Of a stretch of 25,275 nucleotides of DNA, positions 7,792 to 16,412 are shown piece after piece (the stretch's first letter is position 1; each line of letters starts with the position of its first letter). Position numbers and translations under genes: made by a program. The notes beneath the pieces are model-generated. The model was not told the origin of the DNA. It did no database searches and was given only the letters and a program-made list of their open reading frames with translations. This DNA comes from a bacterium (GTDB taxonomy: Bacteria > CG03): positions 1 to 25,275 of the forward strand of contig VMTI01000198.1 of assembly GCA_013791675.1 (NCBI GenBank), read 5' to 3'.

Positions 7792-10398
7792 TCATTCCTG
7801 GTGTATACACGCTAAAATATCATCCAGCATTTTCTCGGCTTTTGCCGCGTCCATCCCGGAGACTATTCCGCCGCCGCGGGCGAATTTCGCGGACCCGCCG
7901 CCCCTGACTCCGGCCAGCTCAGAAAAAAGAGACGCTATTTTTTCCGCCGAAAAACCCTTTTCAATAAATTTGTCGGACGCTTTGCATACAAAAAAGAATT
8001 TTCCGTCGGCCAGGCTGTAGGCGAAGACCAGGCAATTCTCGCGGGCGAACACTTCATCGGCGGCCTGAGCGGCAGAAGCGGCATTATCCGCGCGGCAGAT
8101 AAATGCCCCTTTTAAATTTTCTATTTTACGGGGCAATGCCTTTCCCGCGGAATCGCCGGTTTTCTTCTTTTGTTTGACATCTTCTAAAAGTTTGTCTATT
8201 TTCTTTTCAATATCATTCACCGGCGTTTTGAGTTTGAGAGCGCTTCTTTGAAGAAGCGCTTCTTTTTCGCTCAAAAATTTCATCACACCGGAACCTGTCA
8301 CCGCCTCTATTCTTCTGATTCCCTGAGCCAGCGCTTTGTGCGATACAATTTTAAAAAGCCCTATCTGTCCGGTTCTTGAAACATGACAGCCGCCGCAAAA
8401 CTCGGCGCTGAAGGCGTTATCCGGCGCGGGCGACCCCATGGCCACAAGCCTGACGACATCGCCGTATTTTTCATCAAAAAAATGCAGCGCCGTAAATTTT
8501 TTAGCGTCTTCCAAACTGTGCTCCGTTTTATAAACTTCCATATCATCCATCACAGCGCTGTTTACTATATTCTCAACTTCATTCAATCCTTCCGGAGAAA
8601 TTTTACCGGAAACAGTGAAATCAAAGCGCAGGCCGGCCTCGTCCACCGCAGAGCCCGCCTGATGAACCTCGCCCCCGGCGACACGGCGCAAAGCCGCCTG
8701 AAGAAGATGGGTCGCGCTGTGATTCCTTTCTATGTTTCTTCTGCGCGCGATATCCACCGAACAGGTGACCTTATCTCCGACGGCAAGAGAGCCCTTTATA
8801 ATTTTTATTCTGTGAAAAACGGTTTTTCCCACACGTCTGACGTCAAGAACCCGCGCGAAAAAAGAATCTTTTTTTAAAGACCCTTCATCAGACGCCTGCC
8901 CGCCCGACAGAGCGTAAAAAGGCGTGCGGTTTAAAACGACCAACTCTTCGGAAAGCTCACCGCATCCAGCATCCGCCGTTTTAGGCGCGAATATGCTTTT
9001 CACTTCATCATCGCCGGCAAGTATCATTTTTACTTCCGCCTCAAGCTCCGTCCTGTCATAGCCTTCAAAGCGGGTTTCGCCGGCATCAGCCGCGGCGGAT
9101 TTCAGGCGCTTTTCATCGGCGGCGCCTGAGCCCGTCCATGAGGAACGGGATTTTTCCTTTGACTCATCTGTGAGGCGCTCGAAAACATCCTCACCCACCG
9201 AAAAAGAATACGACGCGGCTATGTCCCTGATTAATTCCACAGGAAAACCGTAAGTGGTATAAAGGTCAAAACAAAGCTCGCCGGGAATGCACTTTTTCTC
9301 TTTAATTTCTTTCATACAGCTATCCAATATATTCATCCCCGTTTCCAGAGCTTTTTCAAATCTTTCCTCCTCGTTTTTTATCTCCATGGCTATATGCGAC
9401 GCGTTCTGCGCGAGAGAGGGATAAGCTTTTCCGAAAATATCAAAAACCGGATTGATCGCTTTATAAAGAGGAATTTTCAGCTTTATTTTTCGCGATGAAA
9501 CCATAGCCCGCCTTATGAGCCGATGGAGAATATAACCCCTGCCCGTGTTGGACGGTAACACTCCGTCGTCTATCATAAAAACGGCGGCGCGCGCGTGATC
9601 CGCTATGCGCCTTATGTGAACAGCGGCGCCGGCAGAACTGTTTTCGGCGACAAAATCAACAATAGGTTTGATAAGGTCTGTTTCATAATTTGATTTGAAG
9701 CCGTTTATAACCGCCAGCAGCCTTTCAAGCCCCATACCCGTGTCTATGTTTTTCTGTTTAAGAAGCACCCTCTCGCCTGATTTCTTTTTATCAAATTCCG
9801 TGAAAACGAGATTCCACACCTCAAGCCAGCGGTCGCAGCTGCATCCGGGAGCGCATGACTTTTTTCCGCAGCCCTCGGATGCGCCCTGGTCATAAATAAT
9901 TTCCGAACAATATCCGCAGGGTCCGGTTTCGCCCATTTCCCAAAAATTGTCCTCATCGCCTAACTTCACTATTTTTTCTTCACCCAGAAATTTTTCCCAG
10001 AGTTTATGCGCCTCGGCATCATCGCGGTGAACCGTGGCATAGAGCTTTTCCTTGTCAAGACGCAGAACCCGCGTAAAGAATTCCCAGGCAAGGCGAATCG
10101 CCTCTTCCTTAAAGTATCCGCCTGCCGAAAAATTGCCCAGCATCTCAAAAAAAGTCAGGTGCCGGGCCGTCAGGCCCACCTGTTCTATATCGGATGTCCT
10201 CACGCACTTCTGAATTGAAACGGCTTTCGGGGGCAACATAGGGATGAGCCCCAAAAACATATCCTTGAACTGCACCATACCGGCAGTTGTAAAAAGCAGG
10301 GACTGATCGTCAGGGACAAGTGATATGGACGGATACAGCTTGTGCCCCTGCTCCGTGAAATAATCCAGAAAACATTTTCTCAACTCTTCATGCGTCAT
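7792..10398 (-). CDS. alaS: Alanyl-tRNA synthetase
   Basis: AlaRS charges tRNA-Ala and edits mischarged Ser and Gly. The 868-residue length is typical and all domains are present. The class II catalytic core starts with TTAGMVQFKDMFLG (37-50) and RTSDIEQVGLTARHLTFFEM (67-86). A cysteine-rich segment follows at 177-188. The editing domain carries HSATH (560-564) and CGGCH (668-672), giving the zinc ligands H560, H564, C668 and H672. A C-terminal DHHA1/C-Ala region ends in a glycine-rich stretch, RGGGSAKFARGGG. The residue before the last ligand is Cys where Thr is more usual (CGGTH); this should not affect the ligands. GGAGG (10409-10413) precedes the ATG. The gene is transcribed divergently from hrcA. 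Confidence 0.98.
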   Translation of the reverse strand: MTHEELRKCFLDYFTEQGHKLYPSISLVPDDQSLLFTTAGMVQFKDMFLGLIPMLPPKAVSIQKCVRTSDIEQVGLTARHLTFFEMLGNFSAGGYFKEEAIRLAWEFFTRVLRLDKEKLYATVHRDDAEAHKLWEKFLGEEKIVKLGDEDNFWEMGETGPCGYCSEIIYDQGASEGCGKKSCAPGCSCDRWLEVWNLVFTEFDKKKSGERVLLKQKNIDTGMGLERLLAVINGFKSNYETDLIKPIVDFVAENSSAGAAVHIRRIADHARAAVFMIDDGVLPSNTGRGYILHRLIRRAMVSSRKIKLKIPLYKAINPVFDIFGKAYPSLAQNASHIAMEIKNEEERFEKALETGMNILDSCMKEIKEKKCIPGELCFDLYTTYGFPVELIRDIAASYSFSVGEDVFERLTDESKEKSRSSWTGSGAADEKRLKSAAADAGETRFEGYDRTELEAEVKMILAGDDEVKSIFAPKTADAGCGELSEELVVLNRTPFYALSGGQASDEGSLKKDSFFARVLDVRRVGKTVFHRIKIIKGSLAVGDKVTCSVDIARRRNIERNHSATHLLQAALRRVAGGEVHQAGSAVDEAGLRFDFTVSGKISPEGLNEVENIVNSAVMDDMEVYKTEHSLEDAKKFTALHFFDEKYGDVVRLVAMGSPAPDNAFSAEFCGGCHVSRTGQIGLFKIVSHKALAQGIRRIEAVTGSGVMKFLSEKEALLQRSALKLKTPVNDIEKKIDKLLEDVKQKKKTGDSAGKALPRKIENLKGAFICRADNAASAAQAADEVFARENCLVFAYSLADGKFFFVCKASDKFIEKGFSAEKIASLFSELAGVRGGGSAKFARGGGIVSGMDAAKAEKMLDDILACIHQE

Positions 10399-10408
10399 TA
10401 AAATCCCG

Positions 10409-10442
10409 CCTCCGTTAATTTTTGAACAAATTATAGATTATA
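10409..10442 (-). promoter_or_regulatory. alaS minus-10 box and ribosome binding site
   Basis: On the minus strand a perfect TATAAT occurs at plus 10437-10442, followed about 25 bases later by GGAGG (plus 10409-10413) ten bases before the alaS ATG. No convincing minus-35 box is seen at 16-18 bases upstream, so the promoter is weak or depends on another element. The rest of 10443-10555 between the divergent genes shows no gene or strong motif. Confidence 0.5.
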
Positions 10443-10555
10443 CCGCCAAGATAATCAACTGAACGCGTTAAATCATCTAAAATCCAACCCAATCCGGAAC
10501 GGGGTATTTTGAATTCCTATTTTTTGTAATCAACTGCCGTAAGACATTTTATTCC

Positions 10556-10584
10556 TTGACAGGATTATCGGTATTTGATAAATT
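10556..10584 (+). promoter_or_regulatory. Sigma70-type promoter of the hrcA heat-shock operon
   Basis: A perfect TTGACA (10556-10561) is followed after 17 bases by TAAATT (10579-10584). The minus-10 box overlaps the first bases of the CIRCE operator, so HrcA bound there would block RNA polymerase. The predicted start of transcription is near 10591, about 22 bases before the hrcA ATG. Confidence 0.75.
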
Positions 10585-10609
10585 AGCACTTAACCGCCCG
10601 AGGTGCTAA
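10583..10609 (+). promoter_or_regulatory. CIRCE operator (HrcA binding site)
   Basis: TTAGCACTT, nine bases, then AGGTGCTAA matches the CIRCE consensus TTAGCACTC-N9-GAGTGCTAA at all but one base in each arm. It lies directly upstream of hrcA, its expected place in hrcA-grpE-dnaK-dnaJ operons. The right arm also supplies the Shine-Dalgarno GAGGTG (10600-10605) for hrcA, so operator and ribosome binding site share bases. Confidence 0.93.
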
Positions 10610-10612
10610 ATT

Positions 10613-11662
10613 ATGATAAAAGGTATAAAAAGAGAATTTCTGGACAGCGAAATGCGAAAGAGGCAGATACTGCTTTCGCTTGTGAAGGAATTTATTATTT
10701 ACCGCCGGCCCATGGGTTCAAAGCACCTGAACGCGAAATACAATCTTGGTGTCTCGCCGGCGACCATACGCAATGTGCTGGCCGCACTTGAACAAGAGGG
10801 TTATCTCAGCCATGAATCGCAGTCTTCAGGAAGAATTCCCACAGCCTCCGGCCTTAAATTTTATATAGACAGCATATTGGCCCGCGGGGAAATCATGAAC
10901 GGCGCAAAAATAACGGGCCTTTCGCGAGCTTCGGTACACCAGGGCGCGGCGTCCGCGCAGTCGCCGTTCGGAACGGATGAAAGATATATGCTTGAGCAGG
11001 CATGCCGCCTTCTTTCAGAATACTCAAACTGGGTCGGCCTCACCTGCTTCGTGGATGAAAAAGCTGATTATCTGGATTTTGACATTAAAATGATAGCGCC
11101 GGATAAACTGCTTATTTTTATAATCAGCCGGAACGGCGATATATCCAAAACGATTATCAGGCCCGCGCAGAAAATAACGCAAAGCTCTTTTAACTTTATA
11201 AGGAATTATCTCAAAAAAGAAAAGGCGGAGGAAGGCTCGCGAGACGAAAAACAAAGCAATCTTTACATAAAAAACGCTGAAATAATAAACGCTATCCGCC
11301 TTCAGATAGAGAATCTTTCAAAAAACAGGGAAATGCAGCTTCTGACAAGCGTCAATCCATCGGTGCTCAAAAGAAGCGCGGGTATTCTCGGAGAAATATT
11401 CTCTCTTATAGAAGAAAAGCGGGCGCTTCTTTCCTGCATAGAAGCGTCTTTGCCGGAAAACGATTATGATATCACTTTTTGCCAGAGCCATCTTCCTGAC
11501 ACTTACGGGGACCTTACCGTTGTGATATCTGATTTCAATATAAATGGTAAACGCTATATCTGCGGCGTTCTTGGCTCTAAATATATGGATTATATGCACA
11601 TACTGCCGCTTGTAAAAGGCACAGCCTGCGAAGCGGCAAAATATCTTATGGAGGTTTTATAA
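10613..11662 (+). CDS. hrcA: Heat-inducible transcription repressor HrcA
   Basis: HrcA represses class I heat-shock operons by binding CIRCE; its folding is assisted by GroEL, so chaperone titration relieves repression. The 349-residue protein has the N-terminal winged helix with RRPMGSKHL and LGVSPATIRNVLAALEQEGYL, and the family motif SSGRIPTASGLKFYID just after it. The long C-terminal part corresponds to the GAF-like/dimerisation region. I keep the first ATG, since GAGGTG stands seven bases upstream; the alternative methionine nearer the family's usual start (MRKRQILL) has no Shine-Dalgarno. The result is about 13 extra N-terminal residues. The CIRCE site directly upstream predicts autoregulation of the whole cluster. 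Confidence 0.96.
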   Translation: MIKGIKREFLDSEMRKRQILLSLVKEFIIYRRPMGSKHLNAKYNLGVSPATIRNVLAALEQEGYLSHESQSSGRIPTASGLKFYIDSILARGEIMNGAKITGLSRASVHQGAASAQSPFGTDERYMLEQACRLLSEYSNWVGLTCFVDEKADYLDFDIKMIAPDKLLIFIISRNGDISKTIIRPAQKITQSSFNFIRNYLKKEKAEEGSRDEKQSNLYIKNAEIINAIRLQIENLSKNREMQLLTSVNPSVLKRSAGILGEIFSLIEEKRALLSCIEASLPENDYDITFCQSHLPDTYGDLTVVISDFNINGKRYICGVLGSKYMDYMHILPLVKGTACEAAKYLMEVL

Positions 11663-11664
11663 AA

Positions 11665-12327
11665 ATGAGCGATAAAAATAACAATAAACCGGGGGGCGAA
11701 AAAGAAGAGCCGGAAACGTTGTGCGGTATAGACGCGGCGGCGGATACAGGGTTAGATGGCGAGTCCCAAGCGACGCCCGAAACAAAAGAAAAAATAGCGG
11801 AACTTAATATTTTGTCGGGAGCGCTTAATAAGGAAAAGGATAAAGCTGAAAATTACTACAATCAGCTTGTAGCTTTGAAAGCCGAATTTGAAAACTATAG
11901 AAAACGCTCGGAAAGAGAATCGGCGCAAATGGCCTCTTACGGGAAAAAGACAGCTATCAAAGAGTTTCTTCCCGTGATGGACAATATGCTCCGTTTTGAA
12001 GAGGCTGTTAAAGGCGGGGACTTTCACTCACCCATGGCCGAAGAGGGGATGAAAATTATTATAAAAGAACTGAAAAAAATATTCGCCGCGCTGGGGGTAA
12101 AACAAATGGACTGCGTCGGAAAAGAATTTTCGCCCCATATTCACGAGGCCGTTTTTAAAGAGCAAACGAATGAATTCAAAGACGGCTCAATTATAAAAAT
12201 AGTGAGCAACGGATATTATCTGGGACAAGAGATGCTGAAACCGGCAATGGTTGTAATAGCCGAAAATACTTCGGAAAAAAAAGACGAAACGATTATGAAA
12301 GAATCAAATGATAAGGACGTGGAATAA
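11665..12327 (+). CDS. grpE: Nucleotide exchange factor GrpE
   Basis: GrpE is the dimeric nucleotide exchange factor that drives ADP release from DnaK. The 220-residue sequence has an acidic, probably disordered N terminus (about residues 1-40), a long coiled coil with the family sequence LKAEFENYRKRSERE, then the four-helix and beta-wing head with LPVMDNMLRFEEAV, GKEFSPHIHEAVF and NGYYLGQEMLKPAMVVIAE. A charged C-terminal tail extends past the usual end. It starts two bases after the hrcA stop and uses GGAGG inside the end of hrcA as ribosome binding site. Confidence 0.97.
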   Translation: MSDKNNNKPGGEKEEPETLCGIDAAADTGLDGESQATPETKEKIAELNILSGALNKEKDKAENYYNQLVALKAEFENYRKRSERESAQMASYGKKTAIKEFLPVMDNMLRFEEAVKGGDFHSPMAEEGMKIIIKELKKIFAALGVKQMDCVGKEFSPHIHEAVFKEQTNEFKDGSIIKIVSNGYYLGQEMLKPAMVVIAENTSEKKDETIMKESNDKDVE

Positions 12328-12360
12328 GAAGTGAATGAATGTTGAGAGGAGGAAAATAAA

Positions 12361-14322
12361 ATGGCACATGTTTTAGGTATTGATTTGGGTACGACGAATT
12401 CCTGTATGGCGATAATGGAGGGGGGCAAACCTTCTATTATACCAAACGCGGAAGGAGAGAGAACGACTCCGTCCATAGTGGCCTTCACTGAAAAAGGCGA
12501 GGAACTGGTGGGAATGCTTGCAAAAAGACAGGCAATAACAAACTCCGAAAGAACAATATTTTCAACCAAGAGATTTATGGGGAGAAAACTTTCAAGCAGC
12601 ACAATCGCGGAAGACAAAAAAATTGTTCCTTATACTCTCACGGAATCTTCAAACGGAGATGTGCGTATGCGCATAAAAGGCAGGGATTACAGCCCGCCGG
12701 AAATATCCGCGAAAATTCTGATGAAAATGAAAAAAGACGCCGAAAGCCATCTCGGCGAAACCATAACAGAGGCCGTGATAACAGTTCCCGCATATTTCAA
12801 CGATTCCCAGAGACAGGCCACTAAAGAAGCCGGAGAAATAGCGGGGCTGAAAGTGCTCCGGATCATAAACGAACCCACGGCGGCGGCGCTCGCCTACGGT
12901 ATGGATAAGAAAAAGAATGAGCTGGTGGCGGTTTATGACCTCGGCGGCGGCACCTTTGACATATCAATTCTTGAGGTTGGTGAGTCCGAAGGCGCATTCA
13001 CCGTTGAGGTGCAGTCAACTAACGGTGACACGCACCTGGGGGGCGACGATTTCGACCATATTATTATAAACTGGCTGAGCGACGAATTCAAAAAAAGCAG
13101 CGGCATAGATCTCAAAAACGACAACATGGCTCTGCAGCGCCTGAAAGAAGCCGCGGAAAAAGCCAAATGCGAACTATCCACGTCGCTGGAAAGCGAAATC
13201 AACCTTCCCTTTATCACCGCGGACGCGGCGGGGCCCAAGCATCTGAGTATAAAGCTCACGCGCTCAAAATTAGAACAGCTAATCGGAGATCTCGTCCAAA
13301 AAACGCTCGCGCCATGCAAAAAAGCGCTGGACGACGCGAAGGTAAGCGTCGGCGATATAAAGGAAGTTATTCTTGTCGGCGGACAGACGCGCATGCCGCT
13401 CGTGCAGGAGGAAGTGAAAAAATTCTTCAAAAGAGAACCTCATAAAGGCGTCAACCCCGACGAAGTGGTCGCGCTGGGCGCCGCCATACAGGGCGGCATA
13501 GTCAAAGGCGATGTCAAAGACGTTCTTCTTCTTGATGTCACGCCCCTGTCGCTGGGTATAGAAACGATGGGCGGGGTGTTCACAAAACTTATTGACAGAA
13601 ACACAACCATCCCGGTGGGAAAAAGTCAGATTTTTTCAACCGCAGCCGACAGTCAGCCGGCTGTGACGGTGCATGTCCTGCAGGGCGAACGGCCCATGGC
13701 GAAAGACAATAAGTCACTCGGGCAGTTTGAGCTTTCTGGTATACCGCCGGCGCCAAGAGGCGTGCCGCAGATAGAAGTGAAATTTGACATAGACAGAGAC
13801 GGCATTCTCAAAGTCACCGCCCAGGACAAAGCCACGGGAAAATCACAGGATATCATCATAAAATCATCTTCAGGATTAAGCGAGGATGAAGTGGAAAAGC
13901 TCACAAAAGAAGCCAAGGAACACGAAGAGGAAGACAACAGAAAGAAAAAAGTCATAGAATCAAAAAATGAGCTTGATAATCTGATTTATTCAGTTGAAAA
14001 AAGCATTAAAGATTTCGGCGACAAAATATCCGCAGAACAAAAAGCCAGTATAGAAAAAGCTGCCTCGGACGCGAAAGAAGCTCTTAAAAGCGATGACGCC
14101 GAAAAAATAACAGCGGCCAAAGAAACGCTTGAAAAGGCCTCCCACGCTCTGGCGGCGGAAGCTTACAAAAAGACCTCGGAAAATCAGAAGGGGAGCGGCC
14201 CCGATGCGGAAAATGAAAGCGGTAAAGAAACTAATTCCTCATCCGGACCCGGCGCCGGGGGAGAACCAAAAGACAATGTTGTTGATGCTGAAGTTGAGGA
14301 AGAAGACGAAAATAAAGGCTAG
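12361..14322 (+). CDS. dnaK: Molecular chaperone DnaK (Hsp70)
   Basis: DnaK is the ATP-dependent Hsp70 that binds exposed hydrophobic peptides. At 653 residues it is slightly longer than average. The ATPase domain has GIDLGTTNSC (6-15), VPAYFNDSQRQATKEAG, YDLGGGTFDISIL and VGGQTRMPLVQ. The conserved linker DVLLLDVTPLSLGIET leads into the substrate-binding beta domain and helical lid. The C-terminal tail is Gly/Ser/Asn rich and ends VVDAEVEEEDENKG, close to the EEVD-like acidic end seen in bacterial DnaK. A strong GAGGAGG Shine-Dalgarno precedes the ATG. It lies 33 bases after grpE in the CIRCE-controlled operon. Confidence 0.99.
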   Translation: MAHVLGIDLGTTNSCMAIMEGGKPSIIPNAEGERTTPSIVAFTEKGEELVGMLAKRQAITNSERTIFSTKRFMGRKLSSSTIAEDKKIVPYTLTESSNGDVRMRIKGRDYSPPEISAKILMKMKKDAESHLGETITEAVITVPAYFNDSQRQATKEAGEIAGLKVLRIINEPTAAALAYGMDKKKNELVAVYDLGGGTFDISILEVGESEGAFTVEVQSTNGDTHLGGDDFDHIIINWLSDEFKKSSGIDLKNDNMALQRLKEAAEKAKCELSTSLESEINLPFITADAAGPKHLSIKLTRSKLEQLIGDLVQKTLAPCKKALDDAKVSVGDIKEVILVGGQTRMPLVQEEVKKFFKREPHKGVNPDEVVALGAAIQGGIVKGDVKDVLLLDVTPLSLGIETMGGVFTKLIDRNTTIPVGKSQIFSTAADSQPAVTVHVLQGERPMAKDNKSLGQFELSGIPPAPRGVPQIEVKFDIDRDGILKVTAQDKATGKSQDIIIKSSSGLSEDEVEKLTKEAKEHEEEDNRKKKVIESKNELDNLIYSVEKSIKDFGDKISAEQKASIEKAASDAKEALKSDDAEKITAAKETLEKASHALAAEAYKKTSENQKGSGPDAENESGKETNSSSGPGAGGEPKDNVVDAEVEEEDENKG

Positions 14323-14327
14323 AACTA

Positions 14328-15443
14328 ATGACTGGAAAACAGGATTATTATGAGATTCTCGGTGTCGCTAAGGACGCCTCCGCCGCGGACATAAAATCGG
14401 CTTACCGGAAACTCGCTCTGAAGTATCATCCCGACAGGGTCGTGGAATCCGAGAAAAAAACTGCCGAAGAAAAATTCAAAAAAATATCCGAGTCATACGC
14501 CGTCCTCTCCGACCCGCAGAAAAGACAGCAGTATGATCAGTTCGGCCATGCGGGAATTGACTCCCGTTACAGCACCGAAGATATTTTCCGCGGCGCTGAT
14601 TTCGGCGATTTTTCCGATATACTCCGCAGCGCTTTCGCGGGCATGGGCGGTTTCAGCGGCAGTTTCGGCGGAGGAAGAGAGCGCCAGGAAACTTCACGGG
14701 GCCAGGACATAGAAATGAGGCTGACTGTAACGCTGGAGGAAGCTTTCAGCGGAACAGAAAAAGAAATAGGTTACGCGAGAGCAAAAAAATGCCAGGTTTG
14801 CGGAGGAACGGGAGCCAAAGCCGGCACCAAACCATCAACATGTCCCATGTGCAGAGGGAAAGGAAGCATAACGGAGGGCAGCTTTATCTTTTCCATGCAG
14901 CGGCCCTGCCCGGAATGCGCGGGGCGCGGGCAGATAATAAAACATAAATGCCCGTCTTGCGCGGGCCACGGCCTTGTAAAAAAAAGAGAAACATTGAAAA
15001 TAAAAGTGCCGCGGGGGGTGATATCGGGCACGTCTTTACGCGTTAAAGATAAAGGTTATGAATCGCCCGAGGGCGTGGCTGGAAATCTCTATGTTCTGGT
15101 AGAAGTGAGACCCCACCAAAATTTTGAGAGACATGAAAATGACCTTTACACAAAAATAGAAATACCTTTTCCCGTCGCGGTGCTCGGGGGAACAATAAAA
15201 GCGCACGCCATAAACAAAACTGTGCAGATGAAAATCCCTCCCCACTGTCCCAGCGGACAAATTTTCCGGCTTCATGGCTACGGCATGCCTCGGCTTAACG
15301 CCGCTTACTCGGGAGACCTCTTTGTGACGGTATCAATATATGTCCCCAAAAAAGTGCCGGCGGAGGCGAAAAAACTTCTTGAGGAATATATGAAAATAAT
15401 GGAACAGGAAGAGAAGCCATTTTATAAAAATCTTTTCGGATGA
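14328..15443 (+). CDS. dnaJ: Chaperone DnaJ (Hsp40, type I)
   Basis: DnaJ delivers substrates to DnaK and stimulates its ATPase. The J domain occupies about residues 1-70 with the essential HPD at 34-36. A short Gly/Phe-rich stretch lies around 90-117. The zinc domain has four CxxCxGxG repeats with cysteines at 155/158, 172/175, 194/197 and 208/211, followed by the two C-terminal beta domains. At 371 residues it is full length and type I. It starts five bases after the dnaK stop, and its own stop overlaps the rsmE start. Confidence 0.98.
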   Translation: MTGKQDYYEILGVAKDASAADIKSAYRKLALKYHPDRVVESEKKTAEEKFKKISESYAVLSDPQKRQQYDQFGHAGIDSRYSTEDIFRGADFGDFSDILRSAFAGMGGFSGSFGGGRERQETSRGQDIEMRLTVTLEEAFSGTEKEIGYARAKKCQVCGGTGAKAGTKPSTCPMCRGKGSITEGSFIFSMQRPCPECAGRGQIIKHKCPSCAGHGLVKKRETLKIKVPRGVISGTSLRVKDKGYESPEGVAGNLYVLVEVRPHQNFERHENDLYTKIEIPFPVAVLGGTIKAHAINKTVQMKIPPHCPSGQIFRLHGYGMPRLNAAYSGDLFVTVSIYVPKKVPAEAKKLLEEYMKIMEQEEKPFYKNLFG

Positions 15444-16117
15444 CGCAGTTTTATGTTCCTTCCATAGACGGGGAAATCCAGAAGGAAGAGGCTCATCACA
15501 TTATAAATGTGCGGAGATTAAAAACAGGCGATATTATAAATATATTTGACGGCGACGGGCATTCCGCGAGCGCGCGGATAGAAAACATTCGGAAAAATCC
15601 CGCTCACGTGGAAATATCTATTCTGGAAAAAAGGAGCCACCCCGTGAAGGATGTGGAAATACGCCTGTTTCTCTCGGTTATAAAATCGTCTGCCATGAAA
15701 ATCGCGGTTCAGAAATGCACGGAACTCGGCGTCACAAGAATAAGCCCTTTGCGGACATCCCGAACGGTGAGCAGGACGACAAACCGTAACCAACTGGAAA
15801 AAATTATCATAAATGCCTGCGGCCAATGCGGCAGGTATTATATTCCCTCACTTGACGAAGTCAAAGATTTTTTGATAGGTATTAAGGATTATTCGCAGGA
15901 TTGTACCGCGGGTTTTATACTTTTGGAAGGCCGCGGGCCTTTGAAAATCCGTGAAAAAACACGGAAAATAGCAATTTTTGTGGGACCCGAAGGCGGGTTC
16001 ACAGACAGCGAAATAGATTCGGCCGCCGAAGCCGGGCTCACGCAGGTTTCCATAGGAACCTGCACGCTCCGCAGCGAAACCGCGGCAATCGCCGCTTTGG
16101 CGCGGGTGATAGAGTAA
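15440..16117 (+). CDS. rsmE: 16S rRNA (uracil1498-N3)-methyltransferase RsmE
   Basis: RsmE methylates U1498 of 16S rRNA on the assembled 30S subunit with SAM, using a SPOUT (trefoil-knot) fold. The 225-residue protein has an N-terminal PUA-like domain and the knot signatures VGPEGGFTDSEI (from 181) and LRSETA (210-215). QKCTELGV and NACGQCGR also match family positions. The ATG overlaps the dnaJ stop as ATGA. Linkage of rsmE to dnaJ is common in bacteria. The gap to the next gene (16118-16190) has two palindromes but no clear terminator. Confidence 0.95.
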   Translation: MTQFYVPSIDGEIQKEEAHHIINVRRLKTGDIINIFDGDGHSASARIENIRKNPAHVEISILEKRSHPVKDVEIRLFLSVIKSSAMKIAVQKCTELGVTRISPLRTSRTVSRTTNRNQLEKIIINACGQCGRYYIPSLDEVKDFLIGIKDYSQDCTAGFILLEGRGPLKIREKTRKIAIFVGPEGGFTDSEIDSAAEAGLTQVSIGTCTLRSETAAIAALARVIE

Positions 16118-16131
16118 GAATTAAGAGAGGT

Positions 16132-16178
16132 CAGTTTTAAAACTGGTTAAGCGGGGATATAGAATTGATTCTGTCCCC
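16132..16178. repeat. Two adjacent palindromes between rsmE and rpmI
   Basis: CAGTTTTAAAACTG (16132-16145) is a perfect 14-base palindrome. Seven bases later an imperfect palindrome spans 16153-16178: GGGGA/TCCCC outer arms enclose AGAAT/ATTCT inner arms. Neither is followed by a T-run, so they are not intrinsic terminators. They could be a dispersed REP-like element, an RNA processing hairpin, or a regulatory leader for rpmI, whose ribosome binding site follows at once. Confidence 0.6.
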
Positions 16179-16190
16179 GGGAGGGATAAA

Positions 16191-16388
16191 TTGCAGAAGA
16201 AGATTAAGAAGAAAACTCACAGGGGAGCAGCGAAAAGATTCCGGCTCACCGCAAATGGAAAAGTGAAAAGGGCTCATGCCGCGAAAAGCCATCTTAACGG
16301 CGGAAAACGCCGCAAACAGCTGAGACACCTGAAAAAGAAAGATTATGTTGACGGAACGCAGGAAAAACTTATCCGTTCCATTATATAA
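16191..16388 (+). CDS. rpmI: 50S ribosomal protein bL35
   Basis: A very basic 65-residue protein with the bL35 signature KTHRGAAKRF, then TANGKVKRAHAAKSHL. The start is TTG at 16191, preceded by GGGAGGG at a suitable distance; no ATG fits the frame. bL35 is a small component of the large subunit. Normally rpmI lies between infC and rplT; here neither neighbour is present and it stands at the head of the rpsB operon, 24 bases upstream of rpsB. Confidence 0.95.
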   Translation: MQKKIKKKTHRGAAKRFRLTANGKVKRAHAAKSHLNGGKRRKQLRHLKKKDYVDGTQEKLIRSII

Positions 16389-16412
16389 CGCCGCAGGAGG
16401 ACAAAGAAAATC

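Noticed and set aside
12933..13430. Long minus-strand open frame inside dnaK
   Set aside because: It is antisense to a highly conserved gene, has no ribosome binding site, and its composition is a shadow of dnaK codon usage. Similar antisense frames in alaS, rpsB, tsf and dnaJ were dropped for the same reason.
16132..16178. Intrinsic terminator of the heat-shock operon
   Set aside because: Both palindromes lack a following run of T, and the second runs directly into the rpmI ribosome binding site.
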